This document shows, one piece after another, positions 35,301 through 50,300 of a stretch of 64,000 nt of DNA. This DNA comes from Aplectana chamaeleonis. Lineage: Eukaryota; Nematoda; Chromadorea; Rhabditida; Cosmocercidae. Positions within the stretch are counted from its first letter, which is position 1; each line of letters starts with the position of its first letter. The position numbers and the translations under genes are program-made. A model generated the notes under the pieces. The model searched no databases. It was not told the DNA's origin and saw only the letters and a program-made list of their open reading frames with translations. The stretch is from NCBI GenBank assembly GCA_029168955.1, contig JAPDOI010000210.1, positions 434,001-498,000 on the forward strand, given 5' to 3'.

Positions 35301-38300
35301 TGAGTGGATCAAGTATTTGAGTGATATTCAAGACTCAAGTTCTTTTTCGGGTGCATGCATACTTCGAATGTTTATTTGATGGGTCCCAAAGTCTATGTAA
35401 AATCGCTCATTCAGTAGGGTATGCGCAATACTCTAAACTCGAATTGAATTGATATTTTTGAAGCGTAATATCGAATGAAGCGTTCAGTCGGAATATCCAA
35501 AATGCAACCACCGTAGCGAAATTCTAGAAATGGAAAAATTCAAAATACCTTTCTGATTTATTACTTTACTGAAAAAATTCTTGGTATTTCAAAATACATA
35601 GGAGAGTAGTAGCTATTTTTCAGTCATGGGTCGAACTTCATATAAGCAGGTAACAACTAAAGGCAACATATGGTATAGAACGTGTTGAAATGGTTGTTTA
35701 TTCTGTAGATAAATGCCTACAAAATAGACGTACTGGATTTGTACATTTTTTCGTCTAGACAGACACTTTCCTTGTTGCAACTCTATCCATTGGCCAAGAG
35801 AATTATATGCACACAGTTTTTTTCCTAGCGATCACAAAGCATACTTTCCATCAAACTAATATTTTATCCTGAATGAAATGTGTGATCAACACAACGAAAT
35901 AGATTTGGAACCGCTTCCAGAAATACGACTCGGCCTTCTTGAATCGAGCTAGAAACGATGTTCAACAAAAAAATGTACCTTAAACCTGAGTTATGTGCAG
36001 CACTATGCGTATATAGATCCCTCGAACTATTTTTATGATACCGCTTATTTCGTGGTAAAATCATCATTCGCACAAAATGAGCACAGCAGAAAGACTATTC
36101 TCGGAATATTGACCCCAAAAGACAATCCCAATCAGGGCTTTTTTATCCTATCCGAAAACGGAAATTATTCCTCGAGACCACTTTAATATAGCATAAAGAA
36201 GTCGATTACATAATACCACTGAATGCCCTCGTTTTCACTCCCTCACCTCCTTTAACTCCACCTCCATCACATAAAAGGCAGTCGCGCCATATAAAAAACG
36301 CCAATTGACTCCAGCTATCCCACACGATCGAGTTCACTATGGTGCAATCTACCTAACAGCCGAGCGCGTTGTTTCCCAGACAGATTACGATAACTCGAAG
36401 CTTTTGAATCATGAGTCTACGGAGGTCAAACATAGAAGAAGCGGCTCCAGAATGATGGATGGGAGTGGTGTACACCTTTGCACCTTGATTTTGTGCCATG
36501 AACCCGGCTCCGGCTGACACTTCAGGCGACGGCGGACGAATTTCGCAGGAGAATTACCTTACCGGAACGCCAGAACTACCTATATAGCCATGTTTTTCTG
36601 ATCGGCTACATCCCGGGTAGTGACAAAAAAGTCCATCCTAGCGACCCGAATAGTACTGAGAAAGGCTATGAACCGAAAGAGACAATGCCTGTAGGCAGGC
36701 ATGATACTATTAAGCGACCGTAGTCCGCAATAACGGACCTCAGGTTAGTGTTCTGCGCTCCAAATCAACCTTCACTCTGGGAAAAAGTTTGAGTGAGAAT
36801 TTTTTCTGGATTTCTGAAGTCCCAGAAAAGAGATTGGACCACTATACGCGATGCGACCGTAGAGGTTCTTTTTTTCCAAATATTACCTAAGGAGCTTTTG
36901 GGGCGCTGAACATCAATATGAGGGTTCGTTAGTTAGAAGTCTTACTGACGATTACTGCAGATTACGTCAAGTATAGTGTTATTTAGTTACCATAGTCGAA
37001 CTAGCAGTCTTCCAACTTCGAAATCCTAGGGTACAGTCCCCTTCGCTTCAAAAACACTGCCACGATGTTATTTGAAACGAACATTGGTGAGCGGTATTCG
37101 CGTGAGTTCATCGATGAAATGTGTCATAAGAAACAAGAACAAATACTGTGCTTATCTGGGCCAAATTCCGGTCCGCAATTTCGTCTCGTCGCGCTTTGCG
37201 GCCGCACGCTTCCGGGTCAGAGGAGCTTCCAGCGCCGCATTCGACGATCTGTTGACTCTAGGTGGGTTTTGGAAACTGGAAACTGAGAGAAATTGGAGAA
37301 AATTGTATAAAAAAGCCGCATGGAGTCGGCTTTGGCGCAGGAAACCCGACTGACTCGAGCTCATGCGGCCGCAAAGCGTGTCGAGACGTAATTGCGGACC
37401 GGAATTTGGCCCAGACAAGCCCAGTATGTACTTTAAAAAGAAAATTATGGCAAGAGAGATCATCATAATGATAATTTTTGAGAGATTGGGCGAAACAGAG
37501 ATTCCTACTACAATAGCAGCGAAACGTAAAGCCTAAGTGATCTTGATAATTTTTGACAGAAATTGCGGCTATCACATTTGTTGTGTTATGTTTGCTCTGG
37601 TCGAAGGACTGCAGGATCGATAAATGCCATAAATGGCAAGATTCTATAGAAAATTTCGTTCCATTTTCCTTTTAGGCCTCTTTCAGAATTCGATCGCCGC
37701 GCGACGCGACGGGATGATAATCATGAGCATCGATCGAGATCGCGTCGCACGTCGATCTGTATTGAAAACATGTCGTCGCGGCGATCAGCGATGGAAGTAT
37801 AAAACAGGTCTTATGAATGATTGTTTTTCCTACATACATTTAATAGGTCATTGTTGATAAACTGCAATAGAAATACCGCATTTAGTTGATACTTTGGGAA
37901 AAAAAAACATCGTGGCAAAAACTTCAAACCCGGTAGCCTCTCCCTGAGAATCGGCGCCTTCTCTGAAGATTTAGAATATGTTGTAAACACCAATTTCAAA
38001 AACTTACGGAACCTAATCTACCTCTAATGAATTAAAATTTGGCTTCTATTAGAACAAGATGACGACCCTCACAAGTGAAGGGTGGAAAACGATGAAACTG
38101 ATCAATAAAGGAAAAGGTTGCAAAAGCCTTTCAGTTAGTTGTTCCTGCAAATATTTGTCACACTTCCGACGTCTACTAGGTTTCCTGCCGAATAACGCTA
38201 TTTGTAACTAACGATAACTAAACTGCAAGTTTCTTCACGCTCATAAGGCCCATCGAAACATGATTTAAGCATTTTGAATTGCTCGTAGCTTTAACGAAAA

Positions 38301-41300
38301 CTTTAGAGTTGGACCACTGTGATAACTCCCTCCGACGGGTATAGTTGAAATAAGCGCTGGCACAACGCTCGTGTCTGGCCATTCCCTTGTTACTGGTCCT
38401 CACGGACATCTACCAGAACTTGTTCTGGCTGGCGAACACCATCGTGGAAAGTGTTAACTCTGCCTGGCGTGGGCAGAACTGTATTCAAGATGGCGTGGCA
38501 GGTCGTTCAAAGCAGTGCCGAATGTCTGCCTACCGAAAAGCCGATGCCCAGTCCTGCTCGTCTATTAAACGACCACCGTGTTGAGCGTCGTTCAGTATCC
38601 GCCAACTGTCCGCCGTGAAATTGGACATCATGTTGGTTAACCTAAAGAAATTAAATGTAGTTTTTGTGAGCAGCAAGACTTGAGTGTACTGGTTAACTCA
38701 TACAAAAAGTCTCACCGAACAAGTTTCCGTGATCGTGCCAACAGCTCTGTCCGGGTTTCGAGGAGCATGAGAATCCAGGCGCCGAGGCACAAGTAACCAA
38801 TCAGTACCGCCACAAGTATGACATGAGGTGTGAGGATTTTGATGTACTAAAATTAGATTTATATTAGGTCTAAAAATAACTTTTGAGGCTTTTTTTGTTA
38901 ACTTTGAGTGCTTTTTTCTGAACACGCGTCCATCGCTGGCGACAATAGGAAGTCTGAGGCGAGTAGCAGCACTTCCCACAAAATATGTTTTTTTTTTGCG
39001 CAAAGGTTGCTATGATTACAGCAAATATGTTGTTGACATGTTGTTGACAATTTAGCAAGGTTACCAACATAAATTTATAAAGAGTTATGTTCGGGATTTA
39101 ATAGGCTTTCCTCCTTAAAGACAGTGTTCACGATAATCTTCAATTTTGAGATTGTTCGCTATATTGATTAAGTGGCCCCCGGGTAGAACTAAAATGACGT
39201 AGAAATTGAGAAAAACGCACCAGATGTACCCGAAATTCTTAAGTATCACGCCGCCTCTTAAGTATCACAGGAAGGGTCTGTTGTGACATTGAAATCTTTT
39301 GTGGACCCGTCCTTTGCAATTCTCTACTCTCTATTGCTCCGTTCTTTCCTTAGGGCCCTAACCAATCCTGCTTTGCATAAAATATTCTTCTATTTTTGAT
39401 TGACGCAATTTTCCACCGGTGACAACCACCATGAACGTGTTCATCCAACCGGACAACTAGTCCATGTTATAGAACAAAGTCACTGAAAAAACGACGTTTT
39501 AATGCGTTTCTCGCCGTTTCTTCGTGATTTTGGTAACACTTGGAGGCCAACGCATTGTTTTATGTGGAAAACTCGGAGACGAAAATCATCGTGAACACTG
39601 CCTTCAACATGCTACTTGATCTATTAGGGTGAGTCATAAGTTCTTGGAATTTTTTATTTTTACTTTTTTCTTAAACACAAGGTAACAAATTTATTCAAAG
39701 TAAGAGCCATTACAACGAACAACTTTCTGCCAACGATGAGCGAGACTTCGAATACCGTAGTCGTAGAATGAGCGCTGCTTCGATGCAGAAAAAGCGTCCA
39801 ACTCGGTCCTCAAGTGCTCTTAAGCTGCTTTCCCCTCAACCAGTGTTCGAGGCTTCTGAATAAATGGTAGTCCGATGGAGCAATATCTGAACTGTAGGCT
39901 GGATGAGGGAGAGTTTCCAACTGCAGCTCCTTCAATTTTTCTTGAGTTTTTTTTCGCTATGTGTGGGCGGCAGTTGTCCCAGAACAGTAGGATCTGGTCA
40001 TGTTTTCGTCCATTTTTCTCCCTTTGGTGACCATTTCCTCTAGTTCTTGGCAGACGTAGTCAGCATCTATAGTCTTTCCTGGCGGGAAGTAATTTCCAGA
40101 ACACAACTCCATCAGTGGACCAAAAACGGTCAGTAGACTCTTTTTCCGTGGATATCCCGACGTTGCACAGGATCTGGCGACTCAAAGGGCTTCACCCATT
40201 GCACAGACAGGTCAGGATTGTTATAGTAGCACCACTTCTCATCACATGTAATGATGCGACCAAAAAAACTTCCTTTGTGGTGCCGTTTCAGTAGTTCTTG
40301 ACAAATGGCCATCCTGCGATTCCTGTCGGTGTCGGATAAAGTGTGAGGAATCACGGACGGCTTTTTCGGTTTCAGTCCCATATTGTGTAGCTGGCGAACT
40401 GCGGTCGACTGCGAACTCCCTGTAAGCTGGGCGAGACCTCTGCTGTGAAGGTGCGGGTTTTTCTCCAGCTCATTCGCCGCCAACGTGAGGTCGTGATTTC
40501 GTGGCCTTCCACATCTCGGCTTGTCCTTCAGAGAGCAGCTGCCGGAGCGGAACTTTCGATACCAGTTGTACACAGTACTGGCAGCATTTCGATACCTTCC
40601 TTGGCCCTTATTTCCTTAACAGTTTGAGCAGCTGTGAAACCTCTTTCGAAGTAGTGAAGAATCAGTACGCGAGCGTGCTCTTTTTCCGACAGTTTACTGA
40701 GCCACAAATGGCGTTTCGAGGGCTGGCAGGTATTGATTTACGAGGTTTGATCTACCTAGCAGACAACCGCGCACGAGTGGCATTTGATCTATTCGCGCGC
40801 GAATTAATATGAATTTTTGAAAAATTCCAAGAACTTATGACTCACCCTAATAGCTACGCCTTGCTATGTAAATCTCTCGAAACGTGTTTGTGTACTCATC
40901 ACATTTATGTACTTATGCTCAGCATTCATCAAAAACAACATTTGAGATGGGATTTTTTTTTGGGCTACGTCACTAAATTTTCGGGTCACATGACACAACA
41001 CGCCGCTCATGGTGTGTCAAGTAAAGTGTATACATTTCTGTTGTATCCAAGCGTTTCGCAATACCTAGCCTCGGCACCTCATGCTGACCTCTCTGGGGCG
41101 GCATGCACGTACGCGGCGGGTTAGGTTGGGGTTAGGCAGGGTTTGGGGCGTCGGCGCGTTTGATTATTGCTGATCGAGTGCTGGAGATAATCAATAGTTG
41201 GGGTCTCAACGGGGTTTCGGCTGCCCCACCCTCCTACGTAGGGTTTGCGAGCGAACGATTTTTCAGTGCTAGCCTAACCCCCTTTTAGCCCTCGCGCTGC

Positions 41301-44300
41301 TATCATCAAACGCGCCGACGCTCCAAACCCTGCCTAACCCCAACCTAACCCGCCACGTACGTGCATGCCGCCCCTGGTCTCGTTCTCAGACAGTGGGGCG
41401 GACTTATCGTGATGCCGAATAAGAACGAACGCGGGGTCAACGACGATCAGCCCGCTGCTTTTGCGCGCGGTCAGCTCAAAGTGGGTGCGCAGTCAGCTCT
41501 AAATCGGCTCGCGATCAGTAGGCCTGCACAAAAAAGGACCGACCGCAAAAAATCTGTCTAACTCAGTTATTAATTATAATACAACATTTATATTATTATA
41601 CATATTATAATACAATCAAAGTTAAGCACCTGCGGGTGCACTCCCGCTATCTGATAGGGACCGAGTGCACTCCCGCTTGTGCAGCCAAGGAGATACGAGA
41701 GGTACCTCAAGCTTGGGTAATTGAACCGGCGGCGATCTCGTTTTACCACACAGAACGCTACATCGTAGTCGAAGCGGGGTCCATCGCGGTCAGTCCGATA
41801 TGTGCCGTGGCTCTCTGGTCTTTCGCGATTAGTCCTAATTACATTGTTGTACACGATAAAAACGATTTATGGTCGCGGTAAGTTTTACTTACCAGTAGAT
41901 GCGCGCGATAAGTCCGCACTTCTCTCAAACACTCAGCGCGAAGATATCGAGCAAACGCGATTTGTCCGCGATCAGTTCTACTTGGATTTTCGCTTGCGGT
42001 AGAAACGGTTCCTGAGCGCGGTAAGTACTATTCGACAATTTTTGTGCGCGATAAGTCCGCCCCATTGCCTGAGTTGAAGCCTACGATGACTATGGCTCCG
42101 TAGAGAAGTAAGGCTGGTTGTTAAGAACACCAACCGAAATTCTCGAGAACATAGATAAATACTGGCATAAGTTGCTTGTAAGTGGCACACTACTTCCGCA
42201 ATGGAGAGGAGGTACCTAAACTTTAGGCTACATAGACTGTGGTCCTCGCAGTCCTACAGGCGGTTGCTCATGTCACGTCGTTGGTTATCGGGTCCGCCGG
42301 ATAAATGATGCGTTTTGAGGACAACCACTGGGTGAAAGCTGTAAACGATCGACAACCACAGGATCGCACTCCAGACTCGCGATAATGGTCCCTCAAGATT
42401 TGATAGTCTTGACAATAGACATGAGTGTCGTTGCGCTCTGATTTCTTTTTTCGTTCCCTCATGATTAACGGGTTGGAGATGAAGCAGCAGGAAAGGTTGG
42501 ATTGCACGGAGAGGATTTTGATCAGAGGTTCGCTCGGATATTTTTGCACACGGATGTGCCATTGCGAAGATCTCTACAATGAAATCGATGCAGTACATCA
42601 ACGCTTCACATGAAGAATGAAGAATGTGTCTGCATCTTCCAACGCTTTCTCTAGCGGCGAAGCAAGGTCTACCTTGACTGCTTGAGCGTATATTGGATGG
42701 ACCGCCGGATCGCCTCGTTCAACAAGCTTTTAGCATGCTTCAGGGTCTTGCCAAGAACGTACTCCTGAACGTTGGCGAATGCTTTAGACGGGCATAAAGA
42801 GGAAGGATATAAAATAACTCGTTAAAATACAATTCATGTGCAATGTCTCATTCGAAAGGAAGTGGAATAGCAACCGATGGCTGGATTCTCTTCGAACGGT
42901 GGCCGACAACCTAATTAGCTGCGAATACATGCAGTACCCACCCTTGAACTTGGCAAATCAGCTAAAAAAAACGCGTTTTTTTTGCCCATACGGAATAAAT
43001 CTGTCAGATTTGTGTTTTCGGGGGTGAGGAAGGCATTGCTAGAATCGTCCCATCAAGAGCTACAAGAAGGTGTAAAAATTTCATTGATATCTTAGACTAT
43101 ACCCTGATTATAGGTATGTTTCTAGAAAAATGAAAGTGCCGGCCGAGCGTCCTGACGAGTCCAAATGTGTTATAAAAAGAGCAACATACCTGTAATTAAG
43201 GTATAGTTTAAGACATCAGTGAAATTTTAGCACCATCTTGTAGATCTGGATGAGACGATTTCAGCAATATCTTTCTTACTTCCAAAACCCAAAACTTCAC
43301 AGAGTTATTCCAAAGGGGCACAAGAAACGCGCTTTTAGCAAAGTTCGAGGGTGGGTTTTGTAGCTTTGGAAACCAAACGGCTCTCTTACAAATCATAACA
43401 ACTGACCTGACTTCTGAAGCGTTCCGATGAAGTTTGACAAGAACTAATCCTCCGAAGCTGGGTACCGGCACTACCGACGACCGGGACAACTATACACGCC
43501 TGACTACTAGGACGGTACAAGTCGGCAAAGATGCGGACTAACTGCGTCAGACACAAGCGGACTTATTAAGCCAAGCGATTCAAGTCCTGATTACATGACC
43601 AAATATCGCGAATCTCTGGAAGGGAGGAAGGCGTGACGCTGCTTGGCGGGAGAAAGGCCCGGATCATACTACCGTGGCGGCGATATGCGAGAAAGAGCAG
43701 TATCGATCAATCGCGGCACTTCTGAGGGAATCGATAGTTATTACGAGCAAAGCAGCATCTAGTTCAGTGGAATGGGATGATGTAGCTTTCGAGATCGGTT
43801 GAAATTTACGTTTTCACTCACATCTCTGAAATATTGAGCAAGGATGCTTATCGCCGCGATGACATCGGCACCGCTTTCCATTGGGCAACGTTGCAATAAA
43901 ATCGCGGCAATACGCATATTTGCTAAAAATTTCGGCAATGTGTTAGGCCTCTTTCAGAGTTCGATCGCTGTGCGACGCGATCGTGTGCACGGCGACGCGA
44001 CCATCGCGTCGCCGTGGAAATCGCAGGCTTTCGAAGTGTGAATGCTCAATCGCGAAAGCTGGCAATCACGCACTTTTACGTACACATTCTAATCGACGCC
44101 TAACCAGCATAGATGAATATAGCTAATGAACACAGCCAGTTGCAGCTGTGTTTATTTTCTGTATTCATCTATGCATGAAAAATTTTGTGGAGAATTATTT
44201 GTGAAAGTTTGCTGGCCATGGGTGGTGTTAAAATTATTCGATGAGGTTTTTTTCTGTTTTTTTTTCTCGTTTTTTCATCTGGAAATTTCATGGTTTGTCC

Positions 44301-47300
44301 CGCGCATTCTGAGATTCATAACTGGCAAGCTTATCTGTTCAGCAGTTCAAAAACAGAGGAGATTGAAAAAAAAACAGCAAAATTAGATCCACCCTCAAAC
44401 GAGTTCAACGCCGCTAATTAACTATCACAAATAATTATTGAAAACGTTTTCCATGGGAAGATCGAACTTATTAAAGCGGGAAGGGAAGAATATAGATGAA
44501 TAAAGCGTTTTAAATGCCTCCGAATGTTGCAAAATGAAACAAACAGTGAACTTAAAAATAATTTTCCGAGAAATTGGAGATCTTCCGCAATGAAAATCAC
44601 TACCTAGGCAGTCGACGATTAAGGCAAACTACCTGGGAAAGCAGAGCTAGTAAAACAAAACAAAAACGACGGGAAAAATCGAGGACTTTGGGCGAGGGCG
44701 CATGAGACAATCGCCGCGACCGGTCGCGTCGCCGTGCAGTGCACAGCGCCGCGATCCGGCAGTGTCAGTCGCGCAATCGTGCGATTGGACGACTTTCTCT
44801 GCGATTTTGTCTGAAAGGCCTGCGATCTGATCGCGCGACGCGACCCGGTCAATACGCAGGGTTTTCATTCGGTCGCGTCGCAGTGCGATCGAGCTCTGAA
44901 AGAGGCCTTAAGTATGATCTTGTCCAAACTGCAAGCGGGAAAACGAAGGGAAGGTGGCTATTGATCGAATGATTTCGCGCCCGATAGTTGAGCGCTGCTT
45001 CGTACTTGAGAGACACAGACGATAAGGGGATTCGATGAGACTGAATGACGACGTCACTGACGCTAACACGACACTGTAGACAACGTGTCCGAGTCAATCG
45101 ATTGGAAATGAGCGACTCTGCTTGGCGGGAAATGTGGCACGCGGAAAAATGAAGGGATATGGCTATCGATCGACCTAATTTGAGCCCGATAGCTGAGTGC
45201 GGTTTCGGAATTAAAGGCAGTGTTCCCGATGAAAAAAGTGTTTGAAATTCCACTAGGAATGAGTAGTGGAGGGACACTGTGTAGCGTTAACGTCGAAATA
45301 ACGCATGGAAACGAGCCAGTAAGAGCCCCAAAAGAGCCCGATGTTGCCACTCTGAGCGCAAGGCAAACCCCAAAAGCGCATTGCCCGCCCACCGACGTGA
45401 ACAAATGAAAGCTTGAAATCATGAGATGAGCGATGGATTCCGATCATTAGCCCCGTTCTTCCCTTCATTCTCAGTTTCTCTCTTTACTTAGCTCAGCTCG
45501 CATACATCGGCTGCAAAAGACGGAAGTTACAAGCCTAGGACAACTCGTCCACCATGCTTCCCTATCTCAATTTTTGAGGGACCATAACTCCGTTCCCAGA
45601 AGGTCGTGTACGATTTCAGAGACATCGCTGGAATAAGCATGGGACCGTTTTCAAGATAGGCTGGAAAACAGAAAAACGATTTTTGTCGTGGACACTGCCT
45701 TTGAATGACACCAACAATTTTTGTGTGAGCTTCAGGTCTTTAATTCCCTACTTTTGGAGATCGCCAAGGGACATTCATCACCCAAATACCATGTGTTGAG
45801 ACGAACGATGCTATGCTCTCTTTTTTTCGCATGAATGCAACATATGCGGGTATTCATCGACCTTTTAATCAGTCTTGTGTGGTGTAAAGTATTTGTCATC
45901 GCCTCCAGTTCATGTTAGTTTCTTTAGCCTGCCATGTTGTTCGCGAAGTCGCTTGGGGAGTTGCGCTCTTGCCGCTATTGACTCTTCACACAAACGCATT
46001 CTTCGCCAACCAAAAGTGTATGGTGGTCATTCATCATGTAATCTATTTATAACCCTGTCGTTGACTTGAAGCTACGGCCCGCACGCGGCAATGTAACGCA
46101 CTTTAACCATAGTTTTGGGCAGATTGTCACTCACAAGGAAAATACTATTAGCCAAGCTGACCATTCCGGTCGAAATGAACTTTTCTAAAATCATTTTTTT
46201 GACGTAGAGTTCGAATATGCTTTTCGCAGCTGCCTAGAGTCACTCTGAAAAAAGTTACAGACGCTTTTTTTCTCTGATTTTCGTACATATTGTACCCTCC
46301 AAAAAGCGCATTAATTTTACGAAAACCTGGAAACGGACCTTACAATCGTGTTCAGCAACCAAAACAACCCCCCACCTTAGGCAAAGTTTGGGTGAAAGCA
46401 CATTTTCCAAACCATTTGTGGATTGATAGCGTTTTGGGCTTTTACGGATTTTCGGTTCAGCGTTCAATTATATCGATTACGGGGTACAGGAAGCGTTGAA
46501 GAAAAATATCCCAGATTTGACTAAAAATTTGCCCTGGGGGGGTATCGGGGGTGCTCATCACGAATTTGAAGTTAATTTGTCGTTTTTCCAGAGTTCTCGA
46601 CTGAATTTGTTAAAGGCTTCCCTTCGGCAGAAAATCTTGACGACTTTTAGCGTTTTCCGAAATGTGACGACAGATGTGGCTCAAATCGTTTTTCTGAGGG
46701 TTATTTGGAGTGCTCAGAACGAATCTGATGTCAGTTTATCGATTCAAGATAGCTTACGATAGATTACGGTGGGTATACGGTAGTTTGGTAAATGCCTCAG
46801 ATTTGTCTCAAAATTTCTATGCGGGGGTCATTTTGGGTGCTGCATACGAATTTCATATCCATTTGTCCATCCTCGAATCATTATAGAAGGTTTTGCCCCT
46901 AAATTGCAAGGTACCTACCGTAGCCTACAGTAAACCCTGAAAATTTGACAAGCAAACCTTCGTGTTCAGTACCCCGGAATACTCCTACATATATGTTTCT
47001 AGCAAAATCCGGGAAAAAATTTGAAAACACCCTTAAAGGCAGTGTTCACGAAGAAAAAGTTGCACTTTTTTTTGGCTAAAACGTAAGCTTTGGGTTCCTC
47101 TAAGGAGATTAAGAACGGAAGTGGGACGAAAAACGGCCGGTAAGTTTTTGAAAATCTCGTGGGCCAGTCAACCCATTGGGCCACTCCGCCCACATCCTAT
47201 AACAGTTCTCCTGAATTCGTGGTTAAATGAGTGATGGTTTCCGACCAAAAGCCCCGTTCTTCCCTCCATTCTCAACGTCTCTCTTTACTCAGGTCAGCTC

Positions 47301-50300
47301 GCACAGATCGGCTGCAAAAAACGGGAGTTACAAGCCTCGGACAACTCGTCCACAATGTTTCCCTTGCTGAATTTCGAGGGGCCATAACTCCGTCTTCAGG
47401 GGATCTTGTACGATTCCAGGGACATCGTTGAAATCAGCATGGGACCGTTTTCAAGATAGGCGGAAAACAGAAAAACAACTTTTATCGTGAACACTGCCTT
47501 TAAAGTTCCATGGGGGGTACCCTTACCTTGCCGCGAAGCTTTAAAAAGCGCTCATAACTTTTTTCAGAGTGGGTCTAGGCAGCTGCGATGGGCATATTTG
47601 GACTTTACGTCCGAAAATGGTTCTAGAAAAGTACATTTCATTTGGAATGGTTGTTCTCTTGTCAGACTTCGGAGAAAACAGGATAATATCTCGGGGCCCT
47701 TTCCAAGGGCGGGAGAATTGCGCCTTACCTGAGGCACCTTTAGCCACAAAAACTTTTCTTAACCCAGTTTTCAACAAAATTCTACATATATTAGTACGAG
47801 AATCAATAGTCGGTCCACGTGAGTGTTCATCTTTTAAGGCCATGGGGCTTTTTTGTTTCCGCCAAGAAAAATGGCGCTCTCATACCTCCGGCACTTCTGA
47901 CTGCAGCGCAATCCAAAGTCATTTATCATCGCTCATATTTCATCGGGGATCTTCACACGGAGCGTCTTCGCGTTGTGGCCTGATGTCAACGAGTAGGGTG
48001 GCTCGAGGGTAGTTGAAGCGCAGTGTGAAAAACGAGCACAGGTCCTTTCGCTGCGAATAATCCTGTCCCTAGACGCGATGAATGATTGCAAGTTTCCTAG
48101 TAAACACTCGCCCATACCGATTCTTCGAAAAACTGCTTGAATTACTATAGCAGATAGAAATAGAATCTCCGGGTTGAGCAATTGCGCAAAAGGGTACTCC
48201 AACTAATCCGGCGACAAAAAAAAACTTGGAACTCGAAAGCGGAGCAAGGGTAGGGGTGGAGGTCAACTCGTTTCCGGTCCGGACGCATAGCTCACGGATA
48301 TTAAGTTGTCATGGCTGTCGGAAGAGGTCCGCCAGCCGTAAGTGCTCGTCGACCTCCTGATGAGTAAGAGAGAGGATCTAGAGAGAAAGGAGCTAGAAAC
48401 GAACAAGAAAGAACTGAAATCCTGAGCATCACTTTGACAGAAGTGTGAGATTTCAGCACTAATATCTTAACAAAACAGCTTGAAGACCAACTACTGAAGC
48501 ATCTAGGCCCTAGTTGGAATGAAAACGTCCCGCGATGGCATTGCCGCCACTTGCCGCTTGAATCAGGGACTCATCTGCAATGTTGCGTCTTTGACGTCTT
48601 TGACGCAATATTGCAGACTCAAAATTTCCGGGTGTTTCAATTGTATTTTAGCGATATTTTACGCTTCTATCTCTTGTTTATTGCACAGTTACTTATAATC
48701 TAATCCACCAGTAATAGCACTCCTCGTTGTGTAGTTTTGTAATATTTTTTACAAGTTTATATCTGAAAAATAATCAGCTGGAGGAACTTGGCAGAATTCC
48801 AACAAAGTAGGTCCCTCAACGATACAGTATACAGTGCCGCTGTGTGTATAACTGCTCGGTGCGGGCTTCCGGTGCGTTTTTCTGCGACAACTGTTCTTTT
48901 TTTTGGGTTCCTCAGCACATTTAGGGCGCACAGAAGTGGTAGTTGTCTTGCTATTTTCGCAGCATCCCGCCGGTGTATAACTAGGGCCTTAGTTGAAGTT
49001 CAGGAGCGAGGATTATCACAACGGTAAACTTCTGAATTTGAACAACATTTTGAGCTCTCGCCCAATGCAGTGAAATTCGAATTAGGGAGCCACTACGCTT
49101 TTTGGCAGGAAAAGTGGCGGGCGGGAAAACGAAGAGATGATGGCTATCGATTGAATGAAGTCGCGTTCAACAGCTAAATGCGGATTACTAGCTGAATGAC
49201 ACGGGCGAAATGTAACGCAGTGGAAAGAATGAATTGGGTAATGTACTGGAAGGCGTCTTGAGAGCTTTGTAAGTCTTGTAGAGCCGTAAAAGCATCAAAG
49301 TACAGCTTTGGCAAGATGAATAGTCTGAAACCACCGAGCAGCCAAATGGAAAGTACATAATTTCAAGCATAGCTTCCTGAAGCTGAAAAATTCTCAGGGA
49401 GCCATCTAGAAAAAGAAGAGGGATGCGCATTCAAGTTCCCTAAATAGCAGAACGTCGATAGAAGCAAGAGAAAAAAACTGAAATACAAGCACTAACTAAG
49501 AAGCATAGCAAGGGGCATCCGAGACAGAGATGATTTTCGAGCTCACTTCATGAGAATGTAGATAAGGTCCTCACAAAACAGAAATTAAGTGAAAAAGCGA
49601 AAAATTTGCGGGAAAAACGCACAAAGCAAGGTGGAGCAGCTAATTACAGGTGTCTGCACCCCCCCCAATTAACGAGATTTTCATGAATGCTTCTTTATGC
49701 GTCGTTTATTTTGCTCTTGAAGACATCGTCCGCGCTGTGAATCACTTTCAATGTTCTGGTTTCGGTCAAGCAAATCGAGGCTGCTGACAACGCCCACGAA
49801 ACCTGAGGCTCTAAAAATGCGCTGTTCGAAAGTTATGGCCACCTGAAAACTGCTGTGGGGTCGATCATCTAGCACTTCTCGGTCGGTCATCGAACACTTC
49901 TTCGCTGAATGCTGATGCAACCGTCAAAAAACATGGGAAGCAATTATGGTACAAACTCCACATGCAGGGTAACTTCAAAAATGGCACTTACCAAGTCTCC
50001 AAATACAGAAAAACTTTGGAAACAATTTTGGCGCGAAATTCAAATATATTTTTTACACTGTCGCCAAACTGGTTTTTCTTCACAAATGAAGGCTTTTCAG
50101 GAGTTCTTTCGACATTTTCGTTCACTAAAGAAGCAAAACTATACGAAAACGTTATGAATTGTGGTGCGCGCGAAGCGCGCACCAGATTTGGTTTTGAATT
50201 GGCCATGCGCGCGACCCGTTTTTCGAAATTTCAATTCAGAGTGAACGAAGAAATTAGCTCTAAATTGCATTGAAAAGAGCGCAAAAAGTTGGTGTAGTAA

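Noticed and set aside
41095..41374. Interstitial telomere array
   Set aside because: Only two degenerate TTAGGC-like words per arm; they belong to a foldback family.
45063..45422. Overlapping minus-strand frames of 119 and 142 codons
   Set aside because: They cross family K repeats and the family B element; no homology and no splice borders.
46496..46762. 88-codon open frame on the plus strand
   Set aside because: It lies wholly inside a family G repeat; similar frames in the other copies follow from the repeat unit.
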